A DNA stretch of 64,000 nt, from positions 1-64,000 of the forward strand of contig NZ_JAJTTE010000027.1 of NCBI RefSeq assembly GCF_021343995.1. Direction: 5' to 3'. A model generated the notes under the pieces. The model saw only the letters and a list, made by a program, of their open reading frames with translations. It had not been told where the DNA came from and made no database searches. The position numbers and the translations under genes are program-made. The DNA comes from Pseudonocardia terrae (GTDB taxonomy: Bacteria; Actinomycetota; Actinomycetes; Mycobacteriales; Pseudonocardiaceae). Of this stretch, positions 31,970-40,918 are shown piece after piece (positions within the stretch are counted from its first letter, which is position 1; every line of letters starts with the position of its first letter).

Positions 31970-33585
31970 GCGAGAGCGCGGCCGCGGGCTCCCCGGCCGC
32001 GCGGCCCGCCGATCCCGGCGCGCACGACCCCGGGCCGGCCCCCGCCCCGGCCGACCGCACCGACCCGGCCGCCCGCACCGACCCGGCCGACCGCACCACC
32101 CGCGCGCCCCTCGGCACGGCGGGCCTGGTCCTGCTCGTCCTGCTCACCGGCCTGACCCTGCTGCTGGGGTACGCCAACAAGGCCCGCTGCACCGGCCCGG
32201 AGTTCGACGCCGCGGGCCGGTCGGGCCCCGACCACGTGGTCCGGCAGTACCGGGACGTCTGCTACTCGGACATCCAGAAGCTGTGGCTGGGCCGGGACGT
32301 CGACCAGCACGTGTTCCCCTACGTGCACGGGTCGATCACCCCGGACGGACAGCTGCAGGGCGGCACCGTCGAGTACCCGGTCCTCACCGGCGTGCTGATG
32401 TGGCTCGGCGCGCTCGGTGTCTCGACCGACGCCGGCTTCCTGCTCGCCTCCGCGCTGCTCCTGGCCCCGTTCGGGCTGGTCACGGGCTGGATGCTGGGGC
32501 GGCTCGCGCGCTGGCGGGCGCTGCTGTGGGCGCTCGGCCCGCCGCTGGTGCTCTACGCCTTCCACAACTGGGACCTGCCGGCCGTCGCCTGCGCGGTCGG
32601 CGCCGTGTTCGTCCTGCACGGGCTGCGCCGGGAGATGCCGTTGCGCACCCGGGCGACCGCGGCCGCGGTGCTGCTCGGCCTGGGCTTCGCGGTGAAGCTC
32701 TACCCGGGGGCCTTCCTGCTCCCGCTCGCCCTCTACGTCCTGACACGGGGCCGGCCGCCCGGCGCCGGCCTCGACGTCGCGGGGGCCGTCCGCGTGTGCC
32801 TCGCCGGCGTCCTCACCGCCGTCGTGGTGAACCTGCCCTTCGCGGTGCTCGGCTTCACCGGCTGGGCGGCCTCGTTCACCTTCCAGCAGCAGCGCCCGGT
32901 CGACGTCAGCACCAACTCGATCTGGTTCTGGGGCGTCCGGCCGCTCATGGCCGACCTGGGCCTCGGCGAGGAGTTCGCGCCGGTGACCGACGTCCTCTCA
33001 CCCGCCCTGGTGCTGCTGTCCTTCGTGGTCGCGGCAGGCGTCGGCCTGCTGCGCCGGCGGCGCGGGACGGTCTACCCCTGGATCGGGGTCAGCGCGGCGA
33101 TGCTCTGCGGCTTCCTGCTGCTGCACAAGGTGCACTCGCCGCAGTACACGCTCTGGCTGCTCCCGTTCCTGGTGCTGCTGCGGGTCCGCTGGGGCTGGAT
33201 CGCCGCCTACCTGGCGGCCGACGCGCTCATCGGCATCGGCATCTTCCGCTGGTTCTACCTGCTCGACGTCCGGGCCGACTCGGGGATCGCCGCCGGCTTC
33301 GCCGCCCAGGCCGTGGTGCTGGGCGTGTGGGGCAAGGCGGTCCTGCTCGCGATCCTGTTCGTGCTGTTCCTGCGCACGCCCGCGACCCTCGACGCCGCCG
33401 AACCCGGCGAGCCCGGCGAGGTCAGCGAGGTCAGCGAGGTCAGCGAGGTCAGCGCCACGCGAACACCGGCTGCTCCAGGTGGTCCACCCGGGTCGGGCGG
33501 CCGTGCAGCAGCAGCTCCCGGGCCTGGTACAGCACCGCCCCCGTCGGCGCGTGCACGAACCGGTCGAACAGCGGCACCTGGATGA
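31966..33585 (+). CDS. GT87 family polyprenol-phosphate-dependent glycosyltransferase (first copy)
   Basis: As opened, 539 residues. A Pro/Asp/Arg-rich cytoplasmic tail precedes a GT-C fold of about ten membrane helices. After TM1 an acidic-aromatic loop (QYRDVCYSDIQKLW) ends with VEYPVLTG, the GT87 motif also seen in the paralogue at 34095; FAVKLYPGA and HKVHSPQYTLWLLP are also shared. Such enzymes use lipid-linked mannose or arabinose outside the membrane. The last membrane helix ends near 33380; a four-fold Glu-Val-Ser repeat and a Pro/Gly tail then run 137 bp into the convergent NUDIX gene, so the C-terminus is suspect. Confidence 0.85.
   Translation: MSESAAAGSPAARPADPGAHDPGPAPAPADRTDPAARTDPADRTTRAPLGTAGLVLLVLLTGLTLLLGYANKARCTGPEFDAAGRSGPDHVVRQYRDVCYSDIQKLWLGRDVDQHVFPYVHGSITPDGQLQGGTVEYPVLTGVLMWLGALGVSTDAGFLLASALLLAPFGLVTGWMLGRLARWRALLWALGPPLVLYAFHNWDLPAVACAVGAVFVLHGLRREMPLRTRATAAAVLLGLGFAVKLYPGAFLLPLALYVLTRGRPPGAGLDVAGAVRVCLAGVLTAVVVNLPFAVLGFTGWAASFTFQQQRPVDVSTNSIWFWGVRPLMADLGLGEEFAPVTDVLSPALVLLSFVVAAGVGLLRRRRGTVYPWIGVSAAMLCGFLLLHKVHSPQYTLWLLPFLVLLRVRWGWIAAYLAADALIGIGIFRWFYLLDVRADSGIAAGFAAQAVVLGVWGKAVLLAILFVLFLRTPATLDAAEPGEPGEVSEVSEVSEVSATRTPAAPGGPPGSGGRAAAAPGPGTAPPPSARARTGRTAAPG
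33418..33453 (+). repeat. Four tandem copies of GAGGTCAGC (9 bp)
   Basis: Four perfect copies encode Glu-Val-Ser repeats in the GT87 tail; the last copy supplies the stop codon of the convergent NUDIX gene (33449-33451). Changes in copy number stay in frame for GT87. Confidence 0.95.
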
Positions 33586-34108
33586 CCGGCGCCTCGGACT
33601 CCGGGATGGTGAGGAAGCGCGGCTCCACGTCGATGTCGGCCAGCGGGATCCGGTACAGCTCGCCGACCTCGTCGGGGTTCGGGGTCAGCTCACCCACCTC
33701 GCCGCCCCACAGCACGACCGGCGTGATCACGTACCCGGAGCGGGTGGGGTAGTCGTCGAGCAGCCCGAGCACGGCGTCCTCGCCCAGCTCGAGCCCGACC
33801 TCTTCGAGGAGCTCCCGCCGGCCGGTCTCGGTGATGGTCTCGCCCGGGTCGGAGCGCCCGCCCGGCAGCGCCCACTGCCCGGAGTGCCGGCGCAGGGTGG
33901 CGGCCCGCCGGGTGAGGAGGAAGGCCAGCCCGTCGGCCAGGCCGCCGCCGCCCGTGGTCACGAGGGTGAGGGTGACGGCGGAGCGCTTCAGGTCCGGCCG
34001 CTCGACGGCCCGTCGCTCGAACCCCGCCAACCGCTGCTCGACGGCCGCGCGCAGCGCCGCGACCCGGTTCCCGGAGTCCGCGTCGACCCCGTTCTCACCC
34101 GTTCCCAT
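33449..34108 (-). CDS. NUDIX hydrolase, CoA pyrophosphatase (NudL)-like
   Basis: A 219-residue NUDIX protein. The Nudix box GGRSDPGETITETGRRELLEEVG fragment is complete (Gly, the REL-EE core) near residues 83-105. The preceding AVTLTLV and LRRHSGQWALPGG resemble the UPF0035 motif of coenzyme A diphosphatases. It sits between two GT87 genes: its start overlaps the stop of the downstream-encoded GT87 gene by 14 bp on the same strand, and its 3' end overlaps the other GT87 gene head-on. The substrate is inferred from family. Confidence 0.85.
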   Translation of the reverse strand: MGTGENGVDADSGNRVAALRAAVEQRLAGFERRAVERPDLKRSAVTLTLVTTGGGGLADGLAFLLTRRAATLRRHSGQWALPGGRSDPGETITETGRRELLEEVGLELGEDAVLGLLDDYPTRSGYVITPVVLWGGEVGELTPNPDEVGELYRIPLADIDVEPRFLTIPESEAPVIQVPLFDRFVHAPTGAVLYQARELLLHGRPTRVDHLEQPVFAWR

Positions 34109-35702
34109 GCTCCGGACTCTGCCCCACGCGGACCCGGTGCGCGGGTCGCTGTGACCGCTGTCGCACCGGCCAGTCCGGATCGCGGCTCGGGTCGCCGGCG
34201 CGCACCGGGTCCCGCGAGGGCCGCAGGATCGAGCGCACCACGAGCACGCACAGCAGCACGACGACGGCGTCGCGGAGCAGGACCGCGCCGAGGAACCAGT
34301 CCGGGGGCAGCCCCTTGTTGTCCGTGCCGACGTAGAAGAACATCCGCGGCACCCACACCAGCGCGTCGACGGTCATCCACGCGAGCAGCAGCCGCCAGCG
34401 CGGCAGCGCGAGCACGGCCAGCGGCACCAGCCAGAGCGAGTATTGCGGGCTCCAGACCTTGTTGACCAGCAGGAACGCCGCGACGAGGAGGAACGCCAGG
34501 GACGCGAGCCGGGGCGGCCGGGGTGCCTTGGCGGCCAGCACGACGAGCCCCGCGCAGGCGATCACGAGCAGTGCCGCGGTGACGGCGTTGAGCGTGTTCG
34601 GCGCCTGGTCGGCGTGCAGGGGGCCGTCGAACCCGCTCCAGCCCGTGAAGTAGGACAGCGCGTAGTAGAGCGAGTCGGGGTCGGCGGGGCGGGTGCGGTT
34701 GAGCCGGACGAACTCCCACCAGCCCGTGGGCCACGCGATCGCGACCGGGAGGTTCACCGCCAGCCAGGTGACGACAGCGGCGCCGATCGTCCGCCACGCC
34801 GTGCCGAGCTCGCGCCGGCGGGCGGCGACGAGCAGCACCGGCAACAGCAGCAGCAGCGGATAGAGCTTGGCCGCGCCGCCGAGCCCGAGCAGCACCCCGC
34901 CGAGGACGGGCCGGCGCCGCGCGATCGCGAGCAGCCCGCCGCAGGCCAGGGCGACCGCCAGGGCGTCGAAGTTGGTGAAGGCGTGCACCGCGACCAACGG
35001 CGAGATCGCGACCAGCGCCGCGTCCCACGGCCGCTCCCGCCGCAGCCGCACGACCGCCCAGACCGCGACGACCCAGGCGAACGCCAGGCCGAGCGCGACG
35101 AGGTCGAAGTACACGACGACCGACAGTGCCGTCGGCAGCGGGAGCACGGCGGCGGCGGCCTGCCAGCCGTCCGTCAGCCGGGCCATGGCCCACTGGTAGA
35201 AGCCCGTGAGCACGGGGTACTCCATGTACCGCGTCTGCGAGGCGCCGGTGGCGGAGGTGTCGGTCCACGCGTCGCGGTACGGGACGGCCGAGGGGTCGTC
35301 GAGCCGCTCGATGCCGTACAGCGGCACCGTGTCCGAGTAGCACATGGCGACGTACTGGCGGTTGTTCTGCCAGTCGAGTGCCGGCTGCCCGTCGTCCGTG
35401 GGGTACTGCTGCAGGCAGGGTGACTTGCCGAGCCAGCCCAGCGCGAGCACCACCACCGCGAGCAGCAGCACCACCCGCAGCGGCGTCCAGAACCTGGCGC
35501 GGCCGACGAGGGCGTGCCGGCCGAGCGGTCCGCCGACCACCCGGCTGGCGGCCGCGACGAAGGGCTCGGTCCACGTCGGGACGATCCGACCGGGCCCCGG
35601 CGCCGGCTCGACCCGGCGGGTCGACCGCCCGGCCGTCGAGGGTCCGGAGGACCCGGACGACCCGGACGACGTCGTGTCCCCGGGAGCGACCGGCGGCGTC
35701 AT
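34095..35702 (-). CDS. GT87 family polyprenol-phosphate-dependent glycosyltransferase (second copy)
   Basis: A 535-residue GT-C membrane protein paralogous to the one at 31966. A disordered Ser/Thr/Pro tail is followed by about eleven helices. Shared landmarks are the loop NNRQYVAMCYSDTVPL, YMEYPVLTGFYQW, GGAAKLYPLLLLLP and NKVWSPQYSLWLVPLAVLAL. In mycobacteria a GT87 gene sits between ponA1 and rpsF (from memory, Rv0051), the same place as here. Its ATG follows the ponA stop directly (TAGATG), so the two are co-translated, linking lipid-linked glycan transfer to peptidoglycan synthesis. Confidence 0.9.
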   Translation of the reverse strand: MTPPVAPGDTTSSGSSGSSGPSTAGRSTRRVEPAPGPGRIVPTWTEPFVAAASRVVGGPLGRHALVGRARFWTPLRVVLLLAVVVLALGWLGKSPCLQQYPTDDGQPALDWQNNRQYVAMCYSDTVPLYGIERLDDPSAVPYRDAWTDTSATGASQTRYMEYPVLTGFYQWAMARLTDGWQAAAAVLPLPTALSVVVYFDLVALGLAFAWVVAVWAVVRLRRERPWDAALVAISPLVAVHAFTNFDALAVALACGGLLAIARRRPVLGGVLLGLGGAAKLYPLLLLLPVLLVAARRRELGTAWRTIGAAVVTWLAVNLPVAIAWPTGWWEFVRLNRTRPADPDSLYYALSYFTGWSGFDGPLHADQAPNTLNAVTAALLVIACAGLVVLAAKAPRPPRLASLAFLLVAAFLLVNKVWSPQYSLWLVPLAVLALPRWRLLLAWMTVDALVWVPRMFFYVGTDNKGLPPDWFLGAVLLRDAVVVLLCVLVVRSILRPSRDPVRAGDPSRDPDWPVRQRSQRPAHRVRVGQSPEHGNG

Positions 35703-38264
35703 CTAGCCGCCGCCGTTGTCGCCGTTGCCGCCGTTGTCCCCGCCGCCGTCGCCGGAGTCCCCGCCGCCGCCGTTCCCGTTGCCGTTCCCGTTGCCGTTCC
35801 CGTTGCCGTTCCCGTTGCGGGAGTTGCCGTTTCCGTTCCCGTTGCCGTTGTCGCCGTTGTCGCGGTTGTGGCGCTGCTGGCCGTCCTGACCGTCGTTGTT
35901 CGAGTCCGCGGCCTGCGTCGGCGCGCTCGACTGGGTCGGGATGTCCGACACCGGTGCCTGGCCGATCGGCGTGAACTTCGACCAGGGCTCGACGTCCGTC
36001 CCGCGCAGCGCGTCGGACATGTACTCCTGCCAGATCGAGCCCGGCAGCATCCGCCCGTAGACCGGCCGGCCGGCCGAGTTCTTGATCGGCGAGTTGTCGT
36101 CCGTGCCGACCCACACCGCGGTCGCGATCTGCGGCGTGTAGCCGACGGTCCAGGCGTCGTTGTTCTGGCCCTCGACGCTGCTCTGCACGGTGCCGGTCTT
36201 GGCGGCGACCGGGCGGCCGTCCCGCAGCCCGATCCGCGACGAGCTCGCCACGTCCGTCATCGACTCGGTGACGTTGCGCGCGACCTGCTGGCTGAACGCC
36301 TGCGTCCCGGCCGAGGAGCCGGTCCCGTGGTCGAAGATGACCCGGCCGTCGCTCGTGGTCACCTTCGCCACGAGGTAGGGCTGGCGGGCCACGCCGTCGG
36401 CCGCGAACGTGGCGAACGCGGACGCCATGTTCTCGGTGGTGACGTTCTTGTCGCCGAGGGCGATGCCGCCGGTCGGGTTGACCAACGATGCGGCCGGGAT
36501 GCCCGCCTTGGCGGCGGCGTCGGCCACCTTCTGCGGCCCGACGTCGAGCGCCATCTTGTAGAACACGGTGTTGATCGACTGCGTCATGGCGGTCTTCACC
36601 GAGCACCGGCCGCAGCTCACGCCCTCGGAGTTCGAGACCTTCTGGCCCGCGAGGACCTGCGGCGACGACCCGTCGTACTGGGTGCCCAGGCCGATCGGGT
36701 CCGGCTCCTGCAGGGCCGCGGCGAGCACGAACGGCTTGAACGACGACCCGGGCTGCTTGGAGGCCTGCGCGTAGTCGAGGCCGACGCCGTCGTTGCCGCC
36801 GAAGTAGGCCAGCACCGCGCCCGTCTTCGGGTCGATCGACACGAGGGCCGTGCGGAGGTTCTTCGGCTGGCCCTTCATCACCGTGTTGGCGGCGTCGACG
36901 GCGTCCTTCTGCTTGTCCGGGTCGATCGTGGTCTGCACGGTCAGGCCCTCGGTGTTGATCTCCGTCTCGGAGATCCCGTTCTGCTCCAGCTCGGCGCGGA
37001 CCTCGTTGTAGATGTGGCCGTTGGCGTCGCCGGGGATGCCGCCCTCGACCTTCGACGGCGGCAGCCACTGCGGGTACTGCTGCTGCGCGCGCTCGGCCTG
37101 GGTCATCCAGCCCATCTGGACCTCGCCGTCGAGCACGTAGTTCCAGCGGTCCCGGGACTTGTCCTGGTTCTTCGCCGGGTCCCACAACGACGGCGCCTGG
37201 ATCAGACCGGCGAGCATGGCGCCCTCGGACGCGTCGAGCTGCTGGACGTCCTTGCCGAAGTACGCCTGGCTGGCGGCCTGGATGCCGTACGCGCCGCGGC
37301 CCAGGTAGATCGCGTTGAGGTAGTTCTCCAGGATCTCCTGCTTGGTCTGCTCCTTCGAGACCTTGGCGGCGAGCACGACCTCGCGGTACTTGCGCCAGAG
37401 CGAGAACTGGTCCTGGCCCGTGGTCACCTTGATGTACTGCTGGGTGATCGTCGACCCGCCGCCGATGCCGCCGGTCAGCTGGTTCCACACCGCGCGCCCG
37501 ATGCCCGAGATGTCGAAGCCCGGGTTCGAGAAGAACGAGCGGTCCTCGGCGGACAGCACGGCGTGCTGCACCTGCTGCGGCACCTGGTCGAGGGTGACGT
37601 TGGTCCGGTTGATGTTGTTCGGCCGGACCGTGGCCAGCGGGCTGCCGTCGGCGAAGGTGAACGTGGCCACCTGGGTGTTGGCGACGTCGTCGGCGCTGGG
37701 CACCTTGAACGCGATCCAGCCGATCGCGAACGCCAGGAACGGCCCGACGATCAGCACGGCCAGGGCCCACAGCACGATCCGGCGCACGAGCCGCCCCCGT
37801 CCCGGCCGGCGACCACCGCCGTCGCCCTCGCCACCACCTCCGGTGCCCGGGCGGCGCGGCGGCGGACCGGGCTGGTCGGCCAGGGCGAGCGACGTCGGCC
37901 GGTCGTCCGGGCCGGACGTGCCGGCGTCGTGGGTCAGCAGCGGCGGGGGACCGGCGGGCGGGGGGCCGCCGGGCGGACCCTGCCGCCCCTGGGGCCCCGG
38001 CCCGACGCGCTGCGGCACCGGCCGGTTCGGCGGCCCGTAGGGGCCGGGCTGGTGCATGCCGGGAGGCGGCGCCTGCGGCGGGCCCGCCGGACCACCCGGA
38101 ACGGGGCCACCCTGCGGCGGGCCGGACCGGGACGCGCGACCCCGCCAGGGCCCCCCGCCGGGTGGCGGGGGGCCCTGGTTCGGGCGGATGTCCCAGACGT
38201 CCGGGACGCCGGGCCGGGGCGGCGGGCCGCCGGCTGCTGGTCGGTCGCTGCGTTGATCGGTCAC
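35703..38264 (-). CDS. ponA: Class A penicillin-binding protein, transglycosylase/transpeptidase
   Basis: An 853-residue bifunctional peptidoglycan synthase. A long Pro/Gly-rich cytoplasmic tail (about 160 residues) and one membrane anchor are followed by a GT51 domain (AEDRSFFSNPGFDISG with the catalytic Glu, GGSTITQQ, RKYREVVLAAKV) and a transpeptidase domain with PGSSFKPF (SxxK), TQSINTVF (SxN) and AAKTGTVQS (KTG). The C-terminal 80 residues are an Asn/Gly/Asp-rich repeat tail exposed outside the cell. It matches PonA1-type PBPs by position between DUF5318 and GT87, and its TAG abuts the GT87 ATG. Confidence 0.96.
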   Translation of the reverse strand: MTDQRSDRPAAGGPPPRPGVPDVWDIRPNQGPPPPGGGPWRGRASRSGPPQGGPVPGGPAGPPQAPPPGMHQPGPYGPPNRPVPQRVGPGPQGRQGPPGGPPPAGPPPLLTHDAGTSGPDDRPTSLALADQPGPPPRRPGTGGGGEGDGGGRRPGRGRLVRRIVLWALAVLIVGPFLAFAIGWIAFKVPSADDVANTQVATFTFADGSPLATVRPNNINRTNVTLDQVPQQVQHAVLSAEDRSFFSNPGFDISGIGRAVWNQLTGGIGGGSTITQQYIKVTTGQDQFSLWRKYREVVLAAKVSKEQTKQEILENYLNAIYLGRGAYGIQAASQAYFGKDVQQLDASEGAMLAGLIQAPSLWDPAKNQDKSRDRWNYVLDGEVQMGWMTQAERAQQQYPQWLPPSKVEGGIPGDANGHIYNEVRAELEQNGISETEINTEGLTVQTTIDPDKQKDAVDAANTVMKGQPKNLRTALVSIDPKTGAVLAYFGGNDGVGLDYAQASKQPGSSFKPFVLAAALQEPDPIGLGTQYDGSSPQVLAGQKVSNSEGVSCGRCSVKTAMTQSINTVFYKMALDVGPQKVADAAAKAGIPAASLVNPTGGIALGDKNVTTENMASAFATFAADGVARQPYLVAKVTTSDGRVIFDHGTGSSAGTQAFSQQVARNVTESMTDVASSSRIGLRDGRPVAAKTGTVQSSVEGQNNDAWTVGYTPQIATAVWVGTDDNSPIKNSAGRPVYGRMLPGSIWQEYMSDALRGTDVEPWSKFTPIGQAPVSDIPTQSSAPTQAADSNNDGQDGQQRHNRDNGDNGNGNGNGNSRNGNGNGNGNGNGNGNGGGGDSGDGGGDNGGNGDNGGG

Positions 38265-38375
38265 CGCGGGCTCCGTGCTTCTCCGGTCCGCCGCCGGGGA
38301 GCAGGGACGGACCGGGCTGGGGCGTGGGGTGCGGGCGCTGTACGGCTCACGGGGTCGGGGGTCATCGCGCGGGGG

Positions 38376-38780
38376 TCACTCGGCGGCGGTCCTCCGGCGA
38401 CGCGGGCGGTCGGGCCGGGCACCGGTGCCCAGCACGGCCGATTGGACCAGATGGTTCCAGCTGCACGTGCGGCAGACCTCCACGAGGTAGACGGAGAACT
38501 CGCCGTGCCGGGCCGCCAGCTCCTCGACCTCCTCCGGGTCGCGGGCCGAGCCGGACACCTGGCGGAGCTCCTCGCCGAACACCCACCAGACGTGGGTCAA
38601 CCGCTCCTTGCGGCACACCGGGCACTGCTGCTGCGTGGGCCGGCCGTGGAACCGAGCGGCCCGCAGGAGGTACGGGCTCGCGTCACAGACCTCCGCGGTT
38701 CCCACCCGACCGGCGTAGACGTCCGCGAGCAGCGCACGGCGCTGCAACGCGTAGTCGACGACCTGTCGCTGGGTGAGCAC
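38376..38780 (-). CDS. DUF5318 zinc-ribbon-like protein
   Basis: A 134-residue actinobacterial protein. An N-terminal segment VLTQRQVVDYALQRRALL is followed by two cysteine pairs, CPVCRKE and VCRTCSW, that should form a zinc ribbon, and a basic C-terminus. Members sit beside ponA1 in mycobacteria (from memory, Rv0049). GTG at 38780 is chosen since the family begins there; the frame upstream is antisense-like. Function unknown. Confidence 0.88.
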   Translation of the reverse strand: MLTQRQVVDYALQRRALLADVYAGRVGTAEVCDASPYLLRAARFHGRPTQQQCPVCRKERLTHVWWVFGEELRQVSGSARDPEEVEELAARHGEFSVYLVEVCRTCSWNHLVQSAVLGTGARPDRPRRRRTAAE

Positions 38781-38898
38781 CCGACCAGGGTACTCAGCCA
38801 CCCGCCCGTGCGGTCCCCGAACCGCCCGGACGGGCAGGGCCGCCGGGCGCACGCGCAGGTCGGGGGCGTGACCGGAATCTCGACACTGCGCGCGGATG

Positions 38899-38915
38899 TA
38901 TCGCGCCGATATAGT
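38899..38915 (+). promoter_or_regulatory. Palindrome overlapping the -10 element of the PadR gene
   Basis: TATCGCGCCGATA (38899-38911; 5-bp arms, 3-bp centre) overlaps TATAGT (38910-38915), a good -10 element about 62 bp before the PadR start. An operator over its own -10 fits PadR autorepression. Confidence 0.5.
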
Positions 38916-38976
38916 GGTCCGACCGATCGCCGAGGACAGCGGGGTCCTCGGACGGCGCGTGGGAGGAGGGAGGCGG

Positions 38977-39546
38977 ATGCTCGAGTTCGCCATCCTCGGG
39001 CTGCTGCTGGAAGCGCCGATGCACGGCTACGAGCTGCGCAAACAGCTCGGGCTGCGGCTCGGCGGGTTCCGTGCCTTCTCCTACGGCTCGCTCTACCCGG
39101 CGCTGCGCAGGCTCGTCCGCGCGGGCCTCATCGTCGAGGACCCGGACCGGTCGGGGAGCCCTCCGGCGACCGGTGGCGGCTGGTCCCGGCGCGCGCGGCG
39201 CGTCTACCGGATCACCGCCGACGGCAAGGAGCGGTTCGCCGAGCTGCTGGCCGAGTCCGGCCCGCAGACGTGGGACGACGAGAGCTTCGGCGTCCACATG
39301 GCGTTCTTCTCCCGGACCCCCGCCGAGACCAGGATGCGGATCCTGGAAGGCAGGCGGCGGGCCGTCGAGGAGCGCCGCGAGGGGTTGCGCGCGGCGCTCG
39401 CCAGGGCCGGCGAGCAGATCGACCGGTACACCCGCGAGCTGCACGAGCTGGGGCTCGACACCACCGAGCGCGAGGTGCGGTGGCTGAACGAGCTCATCGA
39501 GCGGGAGCGTCACCCCGGCGACGACGCCGGACCCGTCAGGCCTTGA
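38977..39546 (+). CDS. PadR family transcriptional regulator
   Basis: A 189-residue PadR protein: winged helix in residues 1-85 with ILGLLLEAPMHGYELRKQL and SYGSLYPALRRLVRAGLI, then a C-terminal helical dimerisation domain (EGRRRAVEERREGLRAAL). ATG at 38977 has a strong GGGAGGAGGGAGG upstream. It lies 42 bp before ino1 on the same strand, an arrangement shared with mycobacteria (Rv0047c-Rv0046c, from memory), and probably controls inositol synthesis. Ligand unknown. Confidence 0.92.
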   Translation: MLEFAILGLLLEAPMHGYELRKQLGLRLGGFRAFSYGSLYPALRRLVRAGLIVEDPDRSGSPPATGGGWSRRARRVYRITADGKERFAELLAESGPQTWDDESFGVHMAFFSRTPAETRMRILEGRRRAVEERREGLRAALARAGEQIDRYTRELHELGLDTTEREVRWLNELIERERHPGDDAGPVRP

Positions 39547-39588
39547 CGAAGGCCGAAGTCACCGACCGAGAAAGTAAGGAGAGCCGGC

Positions 39589-40668
39589 ATGAGTGAGGTG
39601 CGAGTCGCCGTCGTCGGCGTCGGCAACTGTGCGGCGTCGCTGGTCCAGGGCGTCCAGTACTACGCGGACGCCGACCCCGCCACCCGCGTCCCCGGCCTGA
39701 TGCACGTCGACTTCGGCGGCTACCACGTGCGCGACGTGAAGTTCGTCGCCGCGTTCGACGTCGACGCGAAGAAGGTCGGCCGCGATCTCTCGGAGGCCAT
39801 CACGGCCAGCGAGAACAACACGATCAAGATCGCCGACGTGCCGCCGCTCGGCGTTCCGGTGCAGCGCGGCCACACGCTCGACGGCCTGGGCCGCTTCTAC
39901 CGCGAGACGATCACCGAGTCGGACGAGGAGCCGGTCGACGTCGCGCAGGTGCTGCGCGAGACGCAGGCGGACGTCCTCGTCTCCTACCTCCCGGTGGGCA
40001 GCGAGGCGGCCGACCGCTTCTACGCGCAGGCCGCGATCGACGCGAAGGTGGCGTTCGTGAACGCGCTGCCGGTCTTCATCGCCTCGGACCCGGTGTGGGC
40101 GCAGAAGTTCACCGACGCCGGCGTCCCGATCGTGGGCGACGACATCAAGTCCCAGGTCGGCGCGACCATCACCCACCGGGTGCTGGCCAGGCTGTTCGAG
40201 GACCGCGGCGTGCAGCTCGACCGCACGATGCAGCTCAACGTGGGCGGGAACATGGACTTCCTGAACATGAAGGAGCTCGAGCGCCTCGAGTCGAAGAAGG
40301 TGTCCAAGACTCAGTCGGTGACCTCGCAGGTCGACCGGGACATGGGCAAGGACAACGTGCACATCGGCCCGTCGGACTACGTCGCCTGGCTCGACGACCG
40401 CAAGTGGGCCTACGTCCGGCTCGAGGGCCGCGCGTTCGGCGACGTCCCGCTCAACCTGGAGTACAAGCTCGAGGTCTGGGACTCGCCCAACTCCGCGGGC
40501 ATCATCATCGACGCCGTGCGCGCCGCGAAGATCGCCAAGGACCGCGGGATCGGCGGTCCCATCCTCTCCGCGTCGAGCTACTTCATGAAGTCGCCGCCGG
40601 AGCAGTACAGCGACTCCGAGGCCCGCAACGCCGTCGAGGAGTTCATCCGGGGCGAGCGGGAGCGCTGA
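39589..40668 (+). CDS. ino1: Inositol-3-phosphate synthase
   Basis: A 359-residue NAD-dependent enzyme converting glucose 6-phosphate to inositol 3-phosphate, the entry to phosphatidylinositol, mannosides and mycothiol. The Rossmann start VAVVGVGNCAASLVQG is typical, and the conserved NVGGNMDFLNM, SKTQSVTSQ and GPSDYVAWLDDRKWAY segments carry the active site. The length matches the short actinobacterial form. ATG at 39589 follows an AAGGAGA. An intrinsic terminator follows the stop. Confidence 0.97.
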   Translation: MSEVRVAVVGVGNCAASLVQGVQYYADADPATRVPGLMHVDFGGYHVRDVKFVAAFDVDAKKVGRDLSEAITASENNTIKIADVPPLGVPVQRGHTLDGLGRFYRETITESDEEPVDVAQVLRETQADVLVSYLPVGSEAADRFYAQAAIDAKVAFVNALPVFIASDPVWAQKFTDAGVPIVGDDIKSQVGATITHRVLARLFEDRGVQLDRTMQLNVGGNMDFLNMKELERLESKKVSKTQSVTSQVDRDMGKDNVHIGPSDYVAWLDDRKWAYVRLEGRAFGDVPLNLEYKLEVWDSPNSAGIIIDAVRAAKIAKDRGIGGPILSASSYFMKSPPEQYSDSEARNAVEEFIRGERER

Positions 40669-40696
40669 CCCACCCCACCCCCGTCGCCCCACCTGC

Positions 40697-40739
40697 CGAA
40701 CCCCGGTCGGAGCCCCGCTCCGGCCGGGGTTCGCTTTTT
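40697..40739 (+). terminator. Intrinsic terminator of ino1
   Basis: A 17-bp stem (40697-40713 with 40717-40733, one G-U pair) with a 3-nt loop, followed by C and five Ts. It is the most canonical rho-independent terminator in the window. Confidence 0.95.
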
Positions 40740-40744
40740 CTTGC

Positions 40745-40918
40745 TTTCCGGAAATGTTCGCGGAGCTTCCGTTCCGGAAGCGATTTCACCCGGACGGAGT
40801 CATCACGGCCGCATCACGTGACGAACGTCCGAGTACCTCACCTGCATCGACGAGTGTCACCTCACGATCACGGTGACATCACGGCAACATTGGGCCGAAC
40901 GTGTCACCAACTCGGTGA
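40745..40918. promoter_or_regulatory. Palindrome-rich upstream region of the NlpC/P60 gene
   Basis: Two TTCCGGAA palindromes lie at 40746-40753 and 40772-40779. Further on are TCACGTGA at 40815-40822, TGTCACC-N10-GGTGACA (40855-40861 and 40872-40878) and TCACC-N5-GGTGA (40904-40918). The stretch from about 40920 to 41000 is AT-rich for this genome and probably holds the promoter. No known riboswitch consensus was found. The whole 40740-41197 gap has no gene. Confidence 0.5.

Noticed and set aside
33988..37770. Minus-strand open frame of 1260 codons through GT87 and ponA
   Set aside because: Arg/Ala/Gly-rich out-of-frame reading of real genes, with no domain signature.
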